Assembly: GCA_964625225.1 (NCBI GenBank)
Contig: CAZVAR010000021.1
Coordinates: 1 to 33,102, forward strand
Source: CAZVAR01 sp964625225
GTDB taxonomy: Bacteria > Pseudomonadota > Alphaproteobacteria > JAJUGE01
DNA: 33,102 nt
Reading direction: 5' to 3'
Part shown: in pieces, positions 16,323 to 23,564 of the stretch
Layout of the letters: every line of letters begins with the position of its first letter
How positions within the stretch are numbered: position 1 is the first letter of the stretch
The notes under the pieces: generated by a model
What the model saw: the letters and a program-made list of their open reading frames with translations, nothing else
Told to the model about the DNA's origin: nothing
Database searches by the model: none
Position numbers and translations under genes: made by a program

Positions 16323-17131
16323 TAGCGACAGCCGGCTATTATCACGTCTACATAAGCCGAAACGCTTAGTCCCAGGCGCGCGCCCATCCGTGAGGCCGGC
16401 GCATTGACCGCAGAGATCACCCCCGTCGCCCAGATCGAGCGCGCATCGCCGATCCGGGCGGTGGCCGCGGCGACCGCCGCTGCCGGCACCCCCATCGCCG
16501 CGCAGGGCTCCAATCGTCCGATCCCCGCCTGGTCGATGCCGATGCCCGCGTCGTGGAACACGATCCCAAGGACCGGGACCTTGATGACGTACCCGCCCGA
16601 GTTTCGCAGCAGCCCACCGTGCGACCCGCAGACGATGATCGAGCCTTCGTCGCCGCTGCGGATCAGCGACGCGGAATCGCAGCCCCAGACCTCCGGTTGC
16701 CCCGGCTCCTGCCTGATCGGGAACCGTGCCTCGGCCGGGATCGGCACCTCGGCCACGCACGGCGTACCCTTCCGCATCGCCGTCGCGCAGGTCATGGCCG
16801 GCTGCCCCGGCATGCAGCCGAGCGCCGCCGCCCGCCGGTTGACGTGGCTGATCCGGCCACGGGCCGCCATGTCCTCGCCGTCGCCGATTCGCGCCGTATC
16901 GTGCCCGACCGTGGCCGCCGCCAGCCCGAGCTCGTCCAGCAGGGGCAAGGCCGCGATCCCCGCTTCGTCCCGGCCGATCCCGGCATCGTTCAGGATGACC
17001 CCGCGCAGCCCGGCTGCCGCTGCCAGCAGGCCGGCGTAGGTGCCGCCGTGTGAACCCGCGACCAGCACCGCCCCGCGGTGACGTTCGTCCAGACGCGTAA
17101 CGCTGTCCGCGATCACGATCTCGGGTAACAT
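16322..17131 (-). CDS. Unrecognised protein built from two copies of one domain
   Basis: I do not recognise this 269-residue family. It consists of two homologous halves, residues 21-109 and 164-254. Each half has a GSHGG motif (26-30 and 169-173), a DAGIG-x-D-x-AGI motif (49-59 and 194-204), TARIGD (79-84 and 224-229) and G-x-I-S-x-V-N (92-98 and 237-243). Such repeated His, Asp, Arg and Asn motifs suggest an enzyme or ligand-binding fold, perhaps a pseudo-symmetric one, but no function can be given. There is no signal peptide or membrane segment. GGGAG lies 5 bases before the ATG. It is divergent from the mandelate-racemase-type gene, which hints at a role in the same pathway. Its stop overlaps the DUF2336 start. 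Confidence 0.85.
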   Translation of the reverse strand: MLPEIVIADSVTRLDERHRGAVLVAGSHGGTYAGLLAAAAGLRGVILNDAGIGRDEAGIAALPLLDELGLAAATVGHDTARIGDGEDMAARGRISHVNRRAAALGCMPGQPAMTCATAMRKGTPCVAEVPIPAEARFPIRQEPGQPEVWGCDSASLIRSGDEGSIIVCGSHGGLLRNSGGYVIKVPVLGIVFHDAGIGIDQAGIGRLEPCAAMGVPAAAVAAATARIGDARSIWATGVISAVNAPASRMGARLGLSVSAYVDVIIAGCR

Positions 17132-17227
17132 GGTCTCCCGTTCTTCGCCGTTGCGCGCCGTCGCCGAAATCCGGCCCGGCCTGCGGCGAAAGCTTACCAC
17201 CGCGCGGCCGACTCGGCGGGAGTGAAA

Positions 17228-18385
17228 ATGTCTGCACGGATCGCCCTGGTCGAGACCCTGGTGTTCCGCGCTCCGATCGCGGAGCCGGTGCGGACCTCCT
17301 TCGGCATCATGCCGGACCGGACGGCGGTGCTGGTACGGGTCGAGGACGATGACGGCGCGTACGGATGGGGCGAGGTCTGGTGCAACTTCCCGACCGTGGG
17401 CGCCGAGCATCGGGCCCGCCTCGTCGATTCGGTGCTGGCGCCGTTGCTGGTCGGCCGGCCGCAGCCGGACCCGGTGGAAACCTGGCACGAGCTGACCCAC
17501 CGCGTCCATGTGCTCGGGATCCAGTGCGGCGAGCCCGGGCCGCTCGCAGCTGCCATCTCCGGCCTCGATATCGCGCTCTGGGATCTCGCTGCGCGCCGGG
17601 CCGGCCAGCCGCTCTGGCAGATCCTCGGCGGCTCGTCTGCAGCGCCGCTACCGGCCTATGCGAGCGGCATCAACCCGACCGGTGCCGCCGAGACGGTCGC
17701 CCGCGCCCGCGCTGCAGGTCATCGCGCCTTCAAGCTGAAGATCGGCTTCGGCGCCGATACCGACCTCGGCAATGTCCGCGCGATCGCCCGCGATCTCGGT
17801 CCGGGCGAGCGGTTCATGGTCGACGTCAATCAGGGCTGGGACCTCGGCACCGCCTGCGACATGGCCGGCCGCCTGGCCAGCTTTCCGCTCGGCTGGATCG
17901 AGGAGCCGCTCGCGGCGGACCGGCCCGCCGACGAATGGCGCACTTTGGCGGCGGCCGCCACGGCCGCGCTCGCGGGCGGCGAGAACCTGCGCGGCCGGGA
18001 CGCGTTCCAGGCCGCGATCGACGGCGGCTGGCTCGACGTGATCCAGCCGGACGTCGCGAAGTGGGGCGGCCTGAGCGGCTGCCGCGACGTCGCCCGCGCC
18101 GCGCTGGCCGCCGGGCGGCGCTATTGTCCGCATTTCCTTGGCGGCGGCATCGGCCTGATCGCCTCGGCGCATCTGCTGGCCGCGGTCGGCGGCGACGGCT
18201 TGCTGGAGGTCGACTTCAACCCGAACCCGTTGCGGACCGCCCTGGCTCGCCCCTTTCCTACGATCGCCGACGGCCGAATACCGCTCCCGCAGGGGGCCGG
18301 GCTCGGCGTCGAGCCCGACCTCGCGGCCGTCAGGGATTGGCTCACGCATCGCGGCGAGACCCGCGCGCCTGCAGGTGCCGCCTGA
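17228..18385 (+). CDS. Mandelate racemase / muconate lactonizing enzyme family protein
   Basis: This 385-residue enolase-superfamily enzyme abstracts a proton next to a carboxylate, using Mg2+. The mandelate racemase-type active site is complete: KxK at K169/K171, metal ligands D199, E225 and E252, and the D275-H302 dyad (IQPDV and CPHFLGG). These positions run a few residues above the mandelate racemase numbers (K166, D195, E221, E247, D270, H297). The substrate is likely a hydroxyacid or sugar acid; racemase and dehydratase activities cannot be separated by sequence. The ATG at 17228 has GGGAG in front; a GTG at 17222 is less likely. It is divergent from the duplicated-domain gene across 96 bp. 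Confidence 0.92.
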   Translation: MSARIALVETLVFRAPIAEPVRTSFGIMPDRTAVLVRVEDDDGAYGWGEVWCNFPTVGAEHRARLVDSVLAPLLVGRPQPDPVETWHELTHRVHVLGIQCGEPGPLAAAISGLDIALWDLAARRAGQPLWQILGGSSAAPLPAYASGINPTGAAETVARARAAGHRAFKLKIGFGADTDLGNVRAIARDLGPGERFMVDVNQGWDLGTACDMAGRLASFPLGWIEEPLAADRPADEWRTLAAAATAALAGGENLRGRDAFQAAIDGGWLDVIQPDVAKWGGLSGCRDVARAALAAGRRYCPHFLGGGIGLIASAHLLAAVGGDGLLEVDFNPNPLRTALARPFPTIADGRIPLPQGAGLGVEPDLAAVRDWLTHRGETRAPAGAA

Positions 18386-18393
18386 ACCGGCCC

Positions 18394-18425
18394 CGATCCT
18401 CCGTCGAGTGAACGAGGGAGGATCG
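18394..18425 (+). promoter_or_regulatory. Hairpin that covers the ribosome site of a small gene
   Basis: A perfect 9-bp inverted repeat (CGATCCTCC at 18394-18402, GGAGGATCG at 18417-18425) encloses a 14-base loop. Its right arm contains the GGAGG ribosome site of the small gene starting at 18428. The hairpin may act as a weak terminator for the upstream enzyme gene or may limit translation of the small gene. No T tract follows. Confidence 0.45.
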
Positions 18426-18427
18426 CC

Positions 18428-18673
18428 ATGCAGGACCTCGTCGCGAACCCGATAGACGACGACGGGTTCGGGCATGCCGAGATCCCCGACCGCCGCGACG
18501 CGCTCGACGTCGGCGAAATGCCGGCCGGAGTGGAACGGGACGGCTGTGTCGACGGCTGGCGGGCCTCGCTGGACGGCACAGGGGGACGCGCCGGAGCGGG
18601 CTCGGAGCACGGGCCGGCCCGTCGCTCGGGAACGGGCGATGTGCTCGACCGCCAACTGCATCGTTCCGCATGA
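18428..18673 (+). CDS. Small hypothetical protein (81 residues)
   Basis: This frame starts with MQDLVANPIDDDGFGHAEIP and gives a hydrophilic, acidic then basic product with no recognisable domain, signal or membrane segment. Support for coding is a very good ribosome site (GGGAGG, 7 bases before ATG) and third codon positions that are mostly G or C (roughly four in five by eye), while the other plus frames are worse. Against it are the absence of known relatives and competing open frames on the minus strand. The stretch from 18386 to 18754 otherwise holds nothing I can identify. It could also be a decayed gene. Confidence 0.35.
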   Translation: MQDLVANPIDDDGFGHAEIPDRRDALDVGEMPAGVERDGCVDGWRASLDGTGGRAGAGSEHGPARRSGTGDVLDRQLHRSA

Positions 18674-18754
18674 GCGGATCGCGGGCCTCCGCTCAGCGCC
18701 CGACGTGATGGCCGCGCGCCGGCAGCCTGCAGTATCGCCAACCGGGTCGCGTCG

Positions 18755-20452
18755 CTAACCCGGCACCGCGACGCTCACATCCAGCAACGCCTGCCGCCGT
18801 TCCCGGCGTACGATGTCCAGCGCTTGCGCGAGCGCCGCAGGCAGGTCGTCGCCATGTTCCACCCTCATGCCCCAACCGCGGCTCGCCTCGCAGATTTTGG
18901 CGAAGTCCGGCGAGGGGCGGAGCGAGGTGAGCGGCATCGTGTTGGCCTTCGCCGCATATCCGTCCGGGCAGACCGTGAGGGTCGCCCGCCGCACCGCGTT
19001 CCACATGCCGTTGTTGAATACGATGGTCAGCACCGGCAGACCCAACGCCTCGGCGACCTGGTGGCAGGCAACCGGATTGGCGAACTGGTAGGAGCCGTCT
19101 CCCACCGTTGCCACCACCAGCCGGTCGCGGTCGGCGAGCTGGGCGCCGAGTGCCGCCGGCAGCGCCCAGCCGAGCCCGGCCGACGTCGTGCAGCCGAAGA
19201 AGCTGCCCGGTCGGTCCAGCGGCAGCAGCCCCGGAGCGGCGCCGAGCTCCGCGAAGACGGTCGCTTCCGGCCCGATCGCCTCGCCGAGGCGCAGGCTCAC
19301 CAGGTCCGGACTCATCGGCGCGCCGTTGCCGCCGCGCGCGCGCTCCCGAGCCTGCGCCCGCCGCGCCTCGTTCCGCTCGGCCAGCGATGCCGCCCGTGCC
19401 GCGGCCCCGGGTACCCGCCCCTCCAGCGCAGCCGTCAGCGCCTCCAGGGTTGCCGGCACGTCGCCGGCAAGCACGAGGTCCGCGGCAAAGCCGCGCACCG
19501 GCACGCGTCGGAACAGCGGATCGGGGCCGAGCTGGATCACCGGGCACTCTGCCGGCGGCTGCGCTTTGGCCGGAATCCAGGGCACCATCGCGTCGACCAC
19601 GACGACTGCGTCGGCTTCCTCCAGAAGCGCGTGCGGATCGTAACCGGCATGCAGCGCGTGTCCGTTGGGCATGGAATTGCGGATGCACCAATGCTCGACC
19701 ACCGGCGCTCCGAGCGCCTCCGCGAACGCGATCAGCGCCGCCATGCCACGGGCGGTGTCGCCGCTGCGCTGAGCGAGGATCAGCGGCCGCTCGGCGCGTG
19801 CCAGGATACGCGCCGCCTCCTCGATTGCGTCCGCCTCCGGCCGCGCCGGCCGGGCCGTGTGCTGCGTCGGTCGCTCCGGCAGCTCACCGGGGTACGGTTC
19901 GCACAGCACTTCGCGCGGCAGGCTCATGTAAACCGGCCCGCGCGGCGAACTCGTCGCGATCGCAAGCGCCCGGTCGATCAGCTCTCCGACCTGCTCGGGA
20001 TAGCGCAGTTCGTAGTCCCACTTGACCACCTCGCGCACCATCGCCGCCTGGTCGCGCATCTCCTGACCCCAGTGGATCGGCGTGTCGCGTCGACCCCGGC
20101 GGCCGTGCTCGGTGACGGGCGTGCGACCGGAGCACAGGAACATCGGGATGTCGTCGGAGCCGGCATTGATGAGGCCCATGACGGCGTTGGCCAGTCCGAC
20201 ATTCGTGTGCACCATCACCGCCTGCGGCCGGCCGGTGACGAGGGTGTAGCCGTGCGCCATGGCGACGGCCGCCGTCTCGTGGGGCAGCGCCAGCGGTTCC
20301 GGCATTGCGATGCCGCTCGCCGGCGCTCGCGCCAGCGCTTCGACGATCGGGGCGAAGTCTGTCCCGGCATTGGCGAACAGATAATCGACCCCGTTCGCCT
20401 TGAGTCGCGCCAGCAGCGCCTCGGCGGCGCTCCTGATCCCGGTGTCGGTCAT
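18755..20452 (-). CDS. ThDP-dependent enzyme (acetolactate synthase / benzoylformate decarboxylase-like)
   Basis: This 565-residue protein has the three domains of the 2-oxoacid decarboxylase group: PYR (about 1-180, catalytic E59 in ALPHETAAVAMAHGY), a central domain (about 205-340) and PP (about 375-560). The cofactor motif is GDGSYQFANP...FNNGMW. Central-domain features and the lack of a regulatory subunit gene argue against a biosynthetic acetolactate synthase. It more likely cleaves or joins a 2-oxoacid in catabolism. GGAG 8 bases before the ATG supports the start. A TauD-type dioxygenase lies 26 bp upstream on the same strand, suggesting an operon. The real substrate is unknown. Confidence 0.9.
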   Translation of the reverse strand: MTDTGIRSAAEALLARLKANGVDYLFANAGTDFAPIVEALARAPASGIAMPEPLALPHETAAVAMAHGYTLVTGRPQAVMVHTNVGLANAVMGLINAGSDDIPMFLCSGRTPVTEHGRRGRRDTPIHWGQEMRDQAAMVREVVKWDYELRYPEQVGELIDRALAIATSSPRGPVYMSLPREVLCEPYPGELPERPTQHTARPARPEADAIEEAARILARAERPLILAQRSGDTARGMAALIAFAEALGAPVVEHWCIRNSMPNGHALHAGYDPHALLEEADAVVVVDAMVPWIPAKAQPPAECPVIQLGPDPLFRRVPVRGFAADLVLAGDVPATLEALTAALEGRVPGAAARAASLAERNEARRAQARERARGGNGAPMSPDLVSLRLGEAIGPEATVFAELGAAPGLLPLDRPGSFFGCTTSAGLGWALPAALGAQLADRDRLVVATVGDGSYQFANPVACHQVAEALGLPVLTIVFNNGMWNAVRRATLTVCPDGYAAKANTMPLTSLRPSPDFAKICEASRGWGMRVEHGDDLPAALAQALDIVRRERRQALLDVSVAVPG

Positions 20453-20478
20453 GCTCCGGGCTCCTTCCGCATGCCGGC

Positions 20479-21324
20479 TCAGTACGGCCGGTCCCCCGCA
20501 ATCTGCACGCGCCGCATCACCCGACGGTGCGGCCCGGCATCGTTGATCGCCAGATGCTTGGTACAGCGATTATCCCAGAAGGCGACCGAGCCGGCCTCCC
20601 ATCGGAAGCGGCAGGTGAATTCCGGTCGGTGCCCATGCTCCAGCAGGAACTCCAACAGCGGCCTGCTCTCTGCCTCGGTCATGCCCTCGAATGCGACGGT
20701 GTAGGAGTGGTTCACGAACAGGAGCTTGCGCCCGGTCTCCGGATGCGTGCGGACGACCGGGTGGACGCTCACGGTCTCATGCCAGTCGGAATCCTCGCGC
20801 ACCTTGGTCGCACGCAGGGCGTTGAGGCCGGCCTTCGGTCCGGCGACCTTCCGGTCGCTATGCACGGCGCGCAGATCCGCCAGCATCCGCTTCATGCCGT
20901 CGGACAGGGTCTCGTAAGCGAGATACTGATTGGCGAAAAGCGTGTCGCCGCCGTAAGGCGGCACCTCGATGCCATAAAGGATGGCGCCCATCGGCGGCTC
21001 GGGCATCATCGTCGTATCGGCATGCCATTCCTCGCCGACGATGCGCGCGTCGCCCGGCTCGCGCCGGATCTCGACGATCTCCGGATCCGGACCCGAGCCA
21101 TTGAAATTGGGATGCACGAACAGCGTCCCGAACCGGCGCGCAAAGGCCTTCTGCTGCTCCGCGTCGATGTCCTGGTTCCGAAAGAAGATCACGCCATGCT
21201 CGAGCAATGCTCCGCGGATCTCGGCAATGACGTCGTCGTCGACGTCGGCCGCGACGTCCACGCCGTGGATCTCGGCGCCGAGTGCGCCGGCGATCCGGCG
21301 CACCTCCAGGTGACGATTCCGCAC
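20479..21324 (-). CDS. TauD/TfdA family Fe(II)/2-oxoglutarate dioxygenase
   Basis: This 281-residue enzyme belongs to the family that hydroxylates taurine, 2,4-D and related organic acids using Fe(II), oxygen and 2-oxoglutarate. The iron ligands are H101 and D103 (EWHADTTMM) and H257 (TKHLAIND), with the 2-oxoglutarate Arg at about R268 (HRRVMRRV). The start is a GTG at 21324 with a strong GGAGGAA site; this gives the usual length and begins RNRHLEVRRIAGALGAEI. A longer reading from 21477 adds unrelated residues. It precedes the ThDP enzyme on the same strand. The substrate cannot be predicted; sulfonate use is possible but there is no sulfonate transporter here. Confidence 0.92.
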   Translation of the reverse strand: MRNRHLEVRRIAGALGAEIHGVDVAADVDDDVIAEIRGALLEHGVIFFRNQDIDAEQQKAFARRFGTLFVHPNFNGSGPDPEIVEIRREPGDARIVGEEWHADTTMMPEPPMGAILYGIEVPPYGGDTLFANQYLAYETLSDGMKRMLADLRAVHSDRKVAGPKAGLNALRATKVREDSDWHETVSVHPVVRTHPETGRKLLFVNHSYTVAFEGMTEAESRPLLEFLLEHGHRPEFTCRFRWEAGSVAFWDNRCTKHLAINDAGPHRRVMRRVQIAGDRPY

Positions 21325-21416
21325 GCGCTTCCTCCGTTCTTGCGCCGCGTCGACGGCGGTACGATGCAGCCTAGCACCCGCCCGATCGACGTGCCACGAC
21401 GGTGCGGATCCCGGCA

Positions 21417-21445
21417 TTGCGACTAGGACTAAATTCTGATATGGT
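21417..21445 (+). promoter_or_regulatory. Candidate promoter upstream of the hydrolase-like fragment and maiA
   Basis: TTGCGA (21417-21422) and TATGGT (21440-21445) are 17 bp apart, and a TG at 21437-21438 forms an extended -10. Transcription would start near 21452, giving a leader of about 27 bases before the GTG at 21479. The intergenic position between divergent genes fits. Confidence 0.4.
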
Positions 21446-21478
21446 TCTCCGGTTTTTCGGCCGCGGGGAGGAGGCATC

Positions 21479-21754
21479 GTGAGCGAGATGCGCGATCCGG
21501 CCTGTCATGTCGTATGGGGCACCGACCCCCATGAACCCCCATCCGACCCCCATGGAACCCCAGAAATCCCCACCGGCAGACGCGGTATCAAGCCCGGCAC
21601 GCTGCGCCAGGGCAGCCGGGACGGGGCGCTCGCAGTCGTCGCCCGTGACCGCTCTGCCGCCGTTCGCGCCGGCGGCATCGAGACGCCCGCTCCCGTCGGC
21701 CACAGTATCCTCGGCGCGATCGAGCACGTAGTGGTGCGGTCCGAGGGTCCATAA
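21479..21754 (+). CDS. Short gene resembling the start of a fumarylacetoacetate hydrolase-family protein
   Basis: This 91-residue frame begins at a GTG with a strong GGGGAGGAGG site. Residues about 37-60 (KPGTLRQGSRDGALAVVARD and following) resemble the N-terminal domain start of fumarylacetoacetate hydrolase-family enzymes, which I recall as KLATLKDGSRDGRLVVVSRD. The catalytic domain is missing, and the product ends 15 bases before maiA. The first 36 residues include a Pro-rich stretch encoded by a phased C-tract array. The most likely reading is a truncated remnant that now acts as a leader to maiA, though a small functional protein is possible. The match is from memory and needs a search. 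Confidence 0.45.
   Translation: MSEMRDPACHVVWGTDPHEPPSDPHGTPEIPTGRRGIKPGTLRQGSRDGALAVVARDRSAAVRAGGIETPAPVGHSILGAIEHVVVRSEGP
21526..21571. repeat. Five phased C-tracts (G-quadruplex motif on the minus strand)
   Basis: C-runs of 5, 5, 5, 4 and 4 bases begin at 21526, 21536, 21547, 21558 and 21568. The spacing of 10, 11, 11 and 10 bases matches one DNA helical turn. Intervening bases (ATGAA, ATCCGA, ATGGAA, AGAAAT) look like a degenerate 10-11 bp repeat unit. On the minus strand, five G-tracts with 5-6 base loops meet the usual G-quadruplex rule. The array lies inside the 5' end of the short gene above. Confidence 0.75.
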
Positions 21755-21769
21755 CTCAGGGGAGATACC

Positions 21770-22462
21770 ATGCGGCTGTTCAGCTACTGGCGAAGCTCCG
21801 CCGCCTACCGCGTTCGCATCGCCCTCAACCTGAAGGGGCTGGTCGCCGAGTATGTCCCGGTGCATCTGCTCCGGGACGGCGGTGAGCATCTGCGGCCCGA
21901 GTTTCGCGAAACCCGCCCGCAAGGACTCGTGCCGGTGCTCGAGGACGGCCAGGCCGTCCTCGGCCAGTCGCTGGCGATCATCGAATATCTGGAGGAAGTC
22001 CACCCGCAGCCGCCTCTCCTTCCCTCCGATCCGGTCGAGCGCGCCCGCGTCCGCGGCTTCGCGCAATACATCGCCTGTGAAATTCACCCGCTCAACAATC
22101 TGCGCGTCCTCCGCTACCTCGAACGCGAGCTGAACCTTTCGGACGAGCGCCGCGACGAGTGGTACCGGCACTGGATCGCCCAGGGGCTCGCCGCCCTGGA
22201 GGCAAGCCTCGGTGCCGGCCATGCAACCGAGTTCTGCTTCGGCGCGCGACCGACGCTCGCGGACATCTGTCTTGTCCCGCAGATGGCGAACGCTCGTCGC
22301 TTTCGGTGCGAGCTGTCCGGCTACCCTACCCTGGTCCGTATCGACGAGGCCTGCCGTGCCCTTCCCGCCTTCGCGGAGGCGGCGCCGGAGCGACAGCCGG
22401 ATGCGGAACTCCCTCCCCCGCCTGCCGTAGGAGAGGGGCAGGATGGCGGTGCAGAACGTTGA
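21770..22462 (+). CDS. maiA: Maleylacetoacetate isomerase (zeta-class GST)
   Basis: This 230-residue enzyme isomerises maleylacetoacetate to fumarylacetoacetate, using glutathione, in tyrosine/homogentisate breakdown; some relatives act on maleylpyruvate. The N-terminal thioredoxin-like domain has the zeta-class SSAAYRVRIALN active-site motif (9-20), then VPVLEDG and QSLAIIEYLEE. The C-terminal helical domain includes IHPLNNLRVLRYL. The family normally ends near PERQPDAE; here about 17 residues more are read through a C-rich hairpin. GGGGAGATACC precedes the ATG. Homogentisate dioxygenase is not in the window, so the pathway link rests on this gene and the fragment upstream. Confidence 0.92.
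   Translation: MRLFSYWRSSAAYRVRIALNLKGLVAEYVPVHLLRDGGEHLRPEFRETRPQGLVPVLEDGQAVLGQSLAIIEYLEEVHPQPPLLPSDPVERARVRGFAQYIACEIHPLNNLRVLRYLERELNLSDERRDEWYRHWIAQGLAALEASLGAGHATEFCFGARPTLADICLVPQMANARRFRCELSGYPTLVRIDEACRALPAFAEAAPERQPDAELPPPPAVGEGQDGGAER
22411..22437 (+). repeat. Hairpin-forming C/G-rich element in the maiA tail
   Basis: CCCTCCCC at 22411-22418 can pair with GGAGAGGG at 22430-22437 (7 of 8 positions). It resembles the short hairpin repeats scattered between genes in many GC-rich proteobacteria, here read as the extra C-terminal residues of maiA. Only one copy is visible, so its status as a repeat family is unproven. Confidence 0.3.
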
Positions 22463-22473
22463 TTTCGCTTTGG

Positions 22474-23397
22474 TTATGCGCCGCTGCCGGGCGGCGTGTT
22501 CCGCTTGCCGCGGACCACGACGCCCGCCGGCTCCTCGACATAGCGCATCAGGGCGGTGAAGTCCTCCGTCTTGCCGCCCCGGGCGTAGGCGTAGCTCCAC
22601 CATTGCTTGACGCTCTGCGCCACCCACATCGGCACGCCGAGCGCCTCGGCTTCTTCGAGGCAGAGCTTGACGTCCTTGTACATGAGCTCGGTCCGGAAGC
22701 CGAAGTCGAAGCTCCGCGTCAGCACCGCCTTCGGGAACTTGTCGGTCACCGCGGTATTCCGGCCGCTGCCGGCGCTGATCACGTCCACCATCACGTCCGG
22801 GTCGAGGCCGGCCTTCACGCCCATGGCGAAGGCCTCGCAGGAGGCCGCCATCGCCGTTGCCGACAGCAGATTGTTGATGAGCTTCATCGTCTGACCTTGG
22901 CCCGACTCCTCCCCGACGAAGAAGGCGTTCTTGCCGATGATCTCCAGGATCGGCCGAACCCGTTCCCAGACTGCCCGGTCCCCCGAGACCATGACGGCGA
23001 GAGTTCCCTTCTCCGCCCCGGCGATGCCGCCGCTGACGGGCGCGTCCATCGGCGTGATTCCGCGTGCCCGCAGCGCGTCGGCGACTTCGACCGCGACTCG
23101 CGGCCCGGTCGTCGACAGGTCGATATAGATCTTGACCCGGTCACCGTCGGCGATGCCCCCCTCGCCGAGGGCGACCTGGCGCACGATGTCGGGTGTCGGC
23201 AGGCTCACCAGCACGATCTCGGCCCTGGAGGCCACGTCCGCCGAGGAAGCCGCAGCTTCGGCTCCGCGCCCGACCGCCTGCCGCAATGCGGCGTCGTTGA
23301 CGTCGTAGGCGACGACGCCATAGCCATGCTCGAGCAGCCGCCGCACCATGGGGCCGCCCATCGCTCCGAGACCGATGAAGCCGAGGGTTTCCGACAC
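22474..23397 (-). CDS. 3-hydroxyisobutyrate dehydrogenase-family reductase
   Basis: This 307-residue NAD(P)-dependent beta-hydroxyacid dehydrogenase has the Rossmann motif GFIGLGAMGGPM (6-17), the substrate-binding DAPVSGG (118-124) and the catalytic K172 in GQGQTMKLINN. Family members include 3-hydroxyisobutyrate dehydrogenase and tartronate semialdehyde reductase; sequence alone does not choose between them. If the neighbouring ThDP enzyme made a semialdehyde, this reductase could use it, as in the glyoxylate carboligase route, but that is only a guess. The start is a GTG with GGAGA 5-6 bases upstream. It converges with maiA, leaving 11 bp between stops. Confidence 0.9.
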   Translation of the reverse strand: MSETLGFIGLGAMGGPMVRRLLEHGYGVVAYDVNDAALRQAVGRGAEAAASSADVASRAEIVLVSLPTPDIVRQVALGEGGIADGDRVKIYIDLSTTGPRVAVEVADALRARGITPMDAPVSGGIAGAEKGTLAVMVSGDRAVWERVRPILEIIGKNAFFVGEESGQGQTMKLINNLLSATAMAASCEAFAMGVKAGLDPDVMVDVISAGSGRNTAVTDKFPKAVLTRSFDFGFRTELMYKDVKLCLEEAEALGVPMWVAQSVKQWWSYAYARGGKTEDFTALMRYVEEPAGVVVRGKRNTPPGSGA

Positions 23398-23406
23398 GAG
23401 TTCTCT

Positions 23407-23493
23407 CCGGGACCGGGTTCAATGCAATGGAGCAAGATTAGCGGCACCAGGCGATCCTTTACAGTCCAAGACGGCACCCGATCCCGGTCCCGG
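23407..23493. repeat. Eleven-bp perfect inverted repeat between divergent genes
   Basis: CCGGGACCGGG at 23407-23417 recurs as its exact complement CCCGGTCCCGG at 23483-23493, with 65 bases between the arms. It occupies the promoter space between the reductase gene and the divergent DUF1445 gene. It could be a pair of regulator sites for both genes or a large RNA hairpin. Confidence 0.5.
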
Positions 23494-23564
23494 CATCCCG
23501 GGCGAGCTCGCCACGAGACACGGAACACGGGAATTCCTGCATTTCCACGCCAGCGGAGGTGGTC

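Noticed and set aside
16323..17237. Upstream extension of the DUF2336 frame
   Set aside because: The extension is out of frame with, and covered by, the duplicated-domain gene, and has no family-like sequence; the ATG at 16322 is used instead.
18824..20704. 626-residue plus-strand frame opposite the ThDP enzyme
   Set aside because: Arg-rich shadow of two well-supported minus-strand enzymes.
23540..23555. Second sigma-54 promoter on the minus strand before the reductase gene
   Set aside because: TGGC and TGC are present, but the spacing is one base too short and the rest of the consensus is missing.
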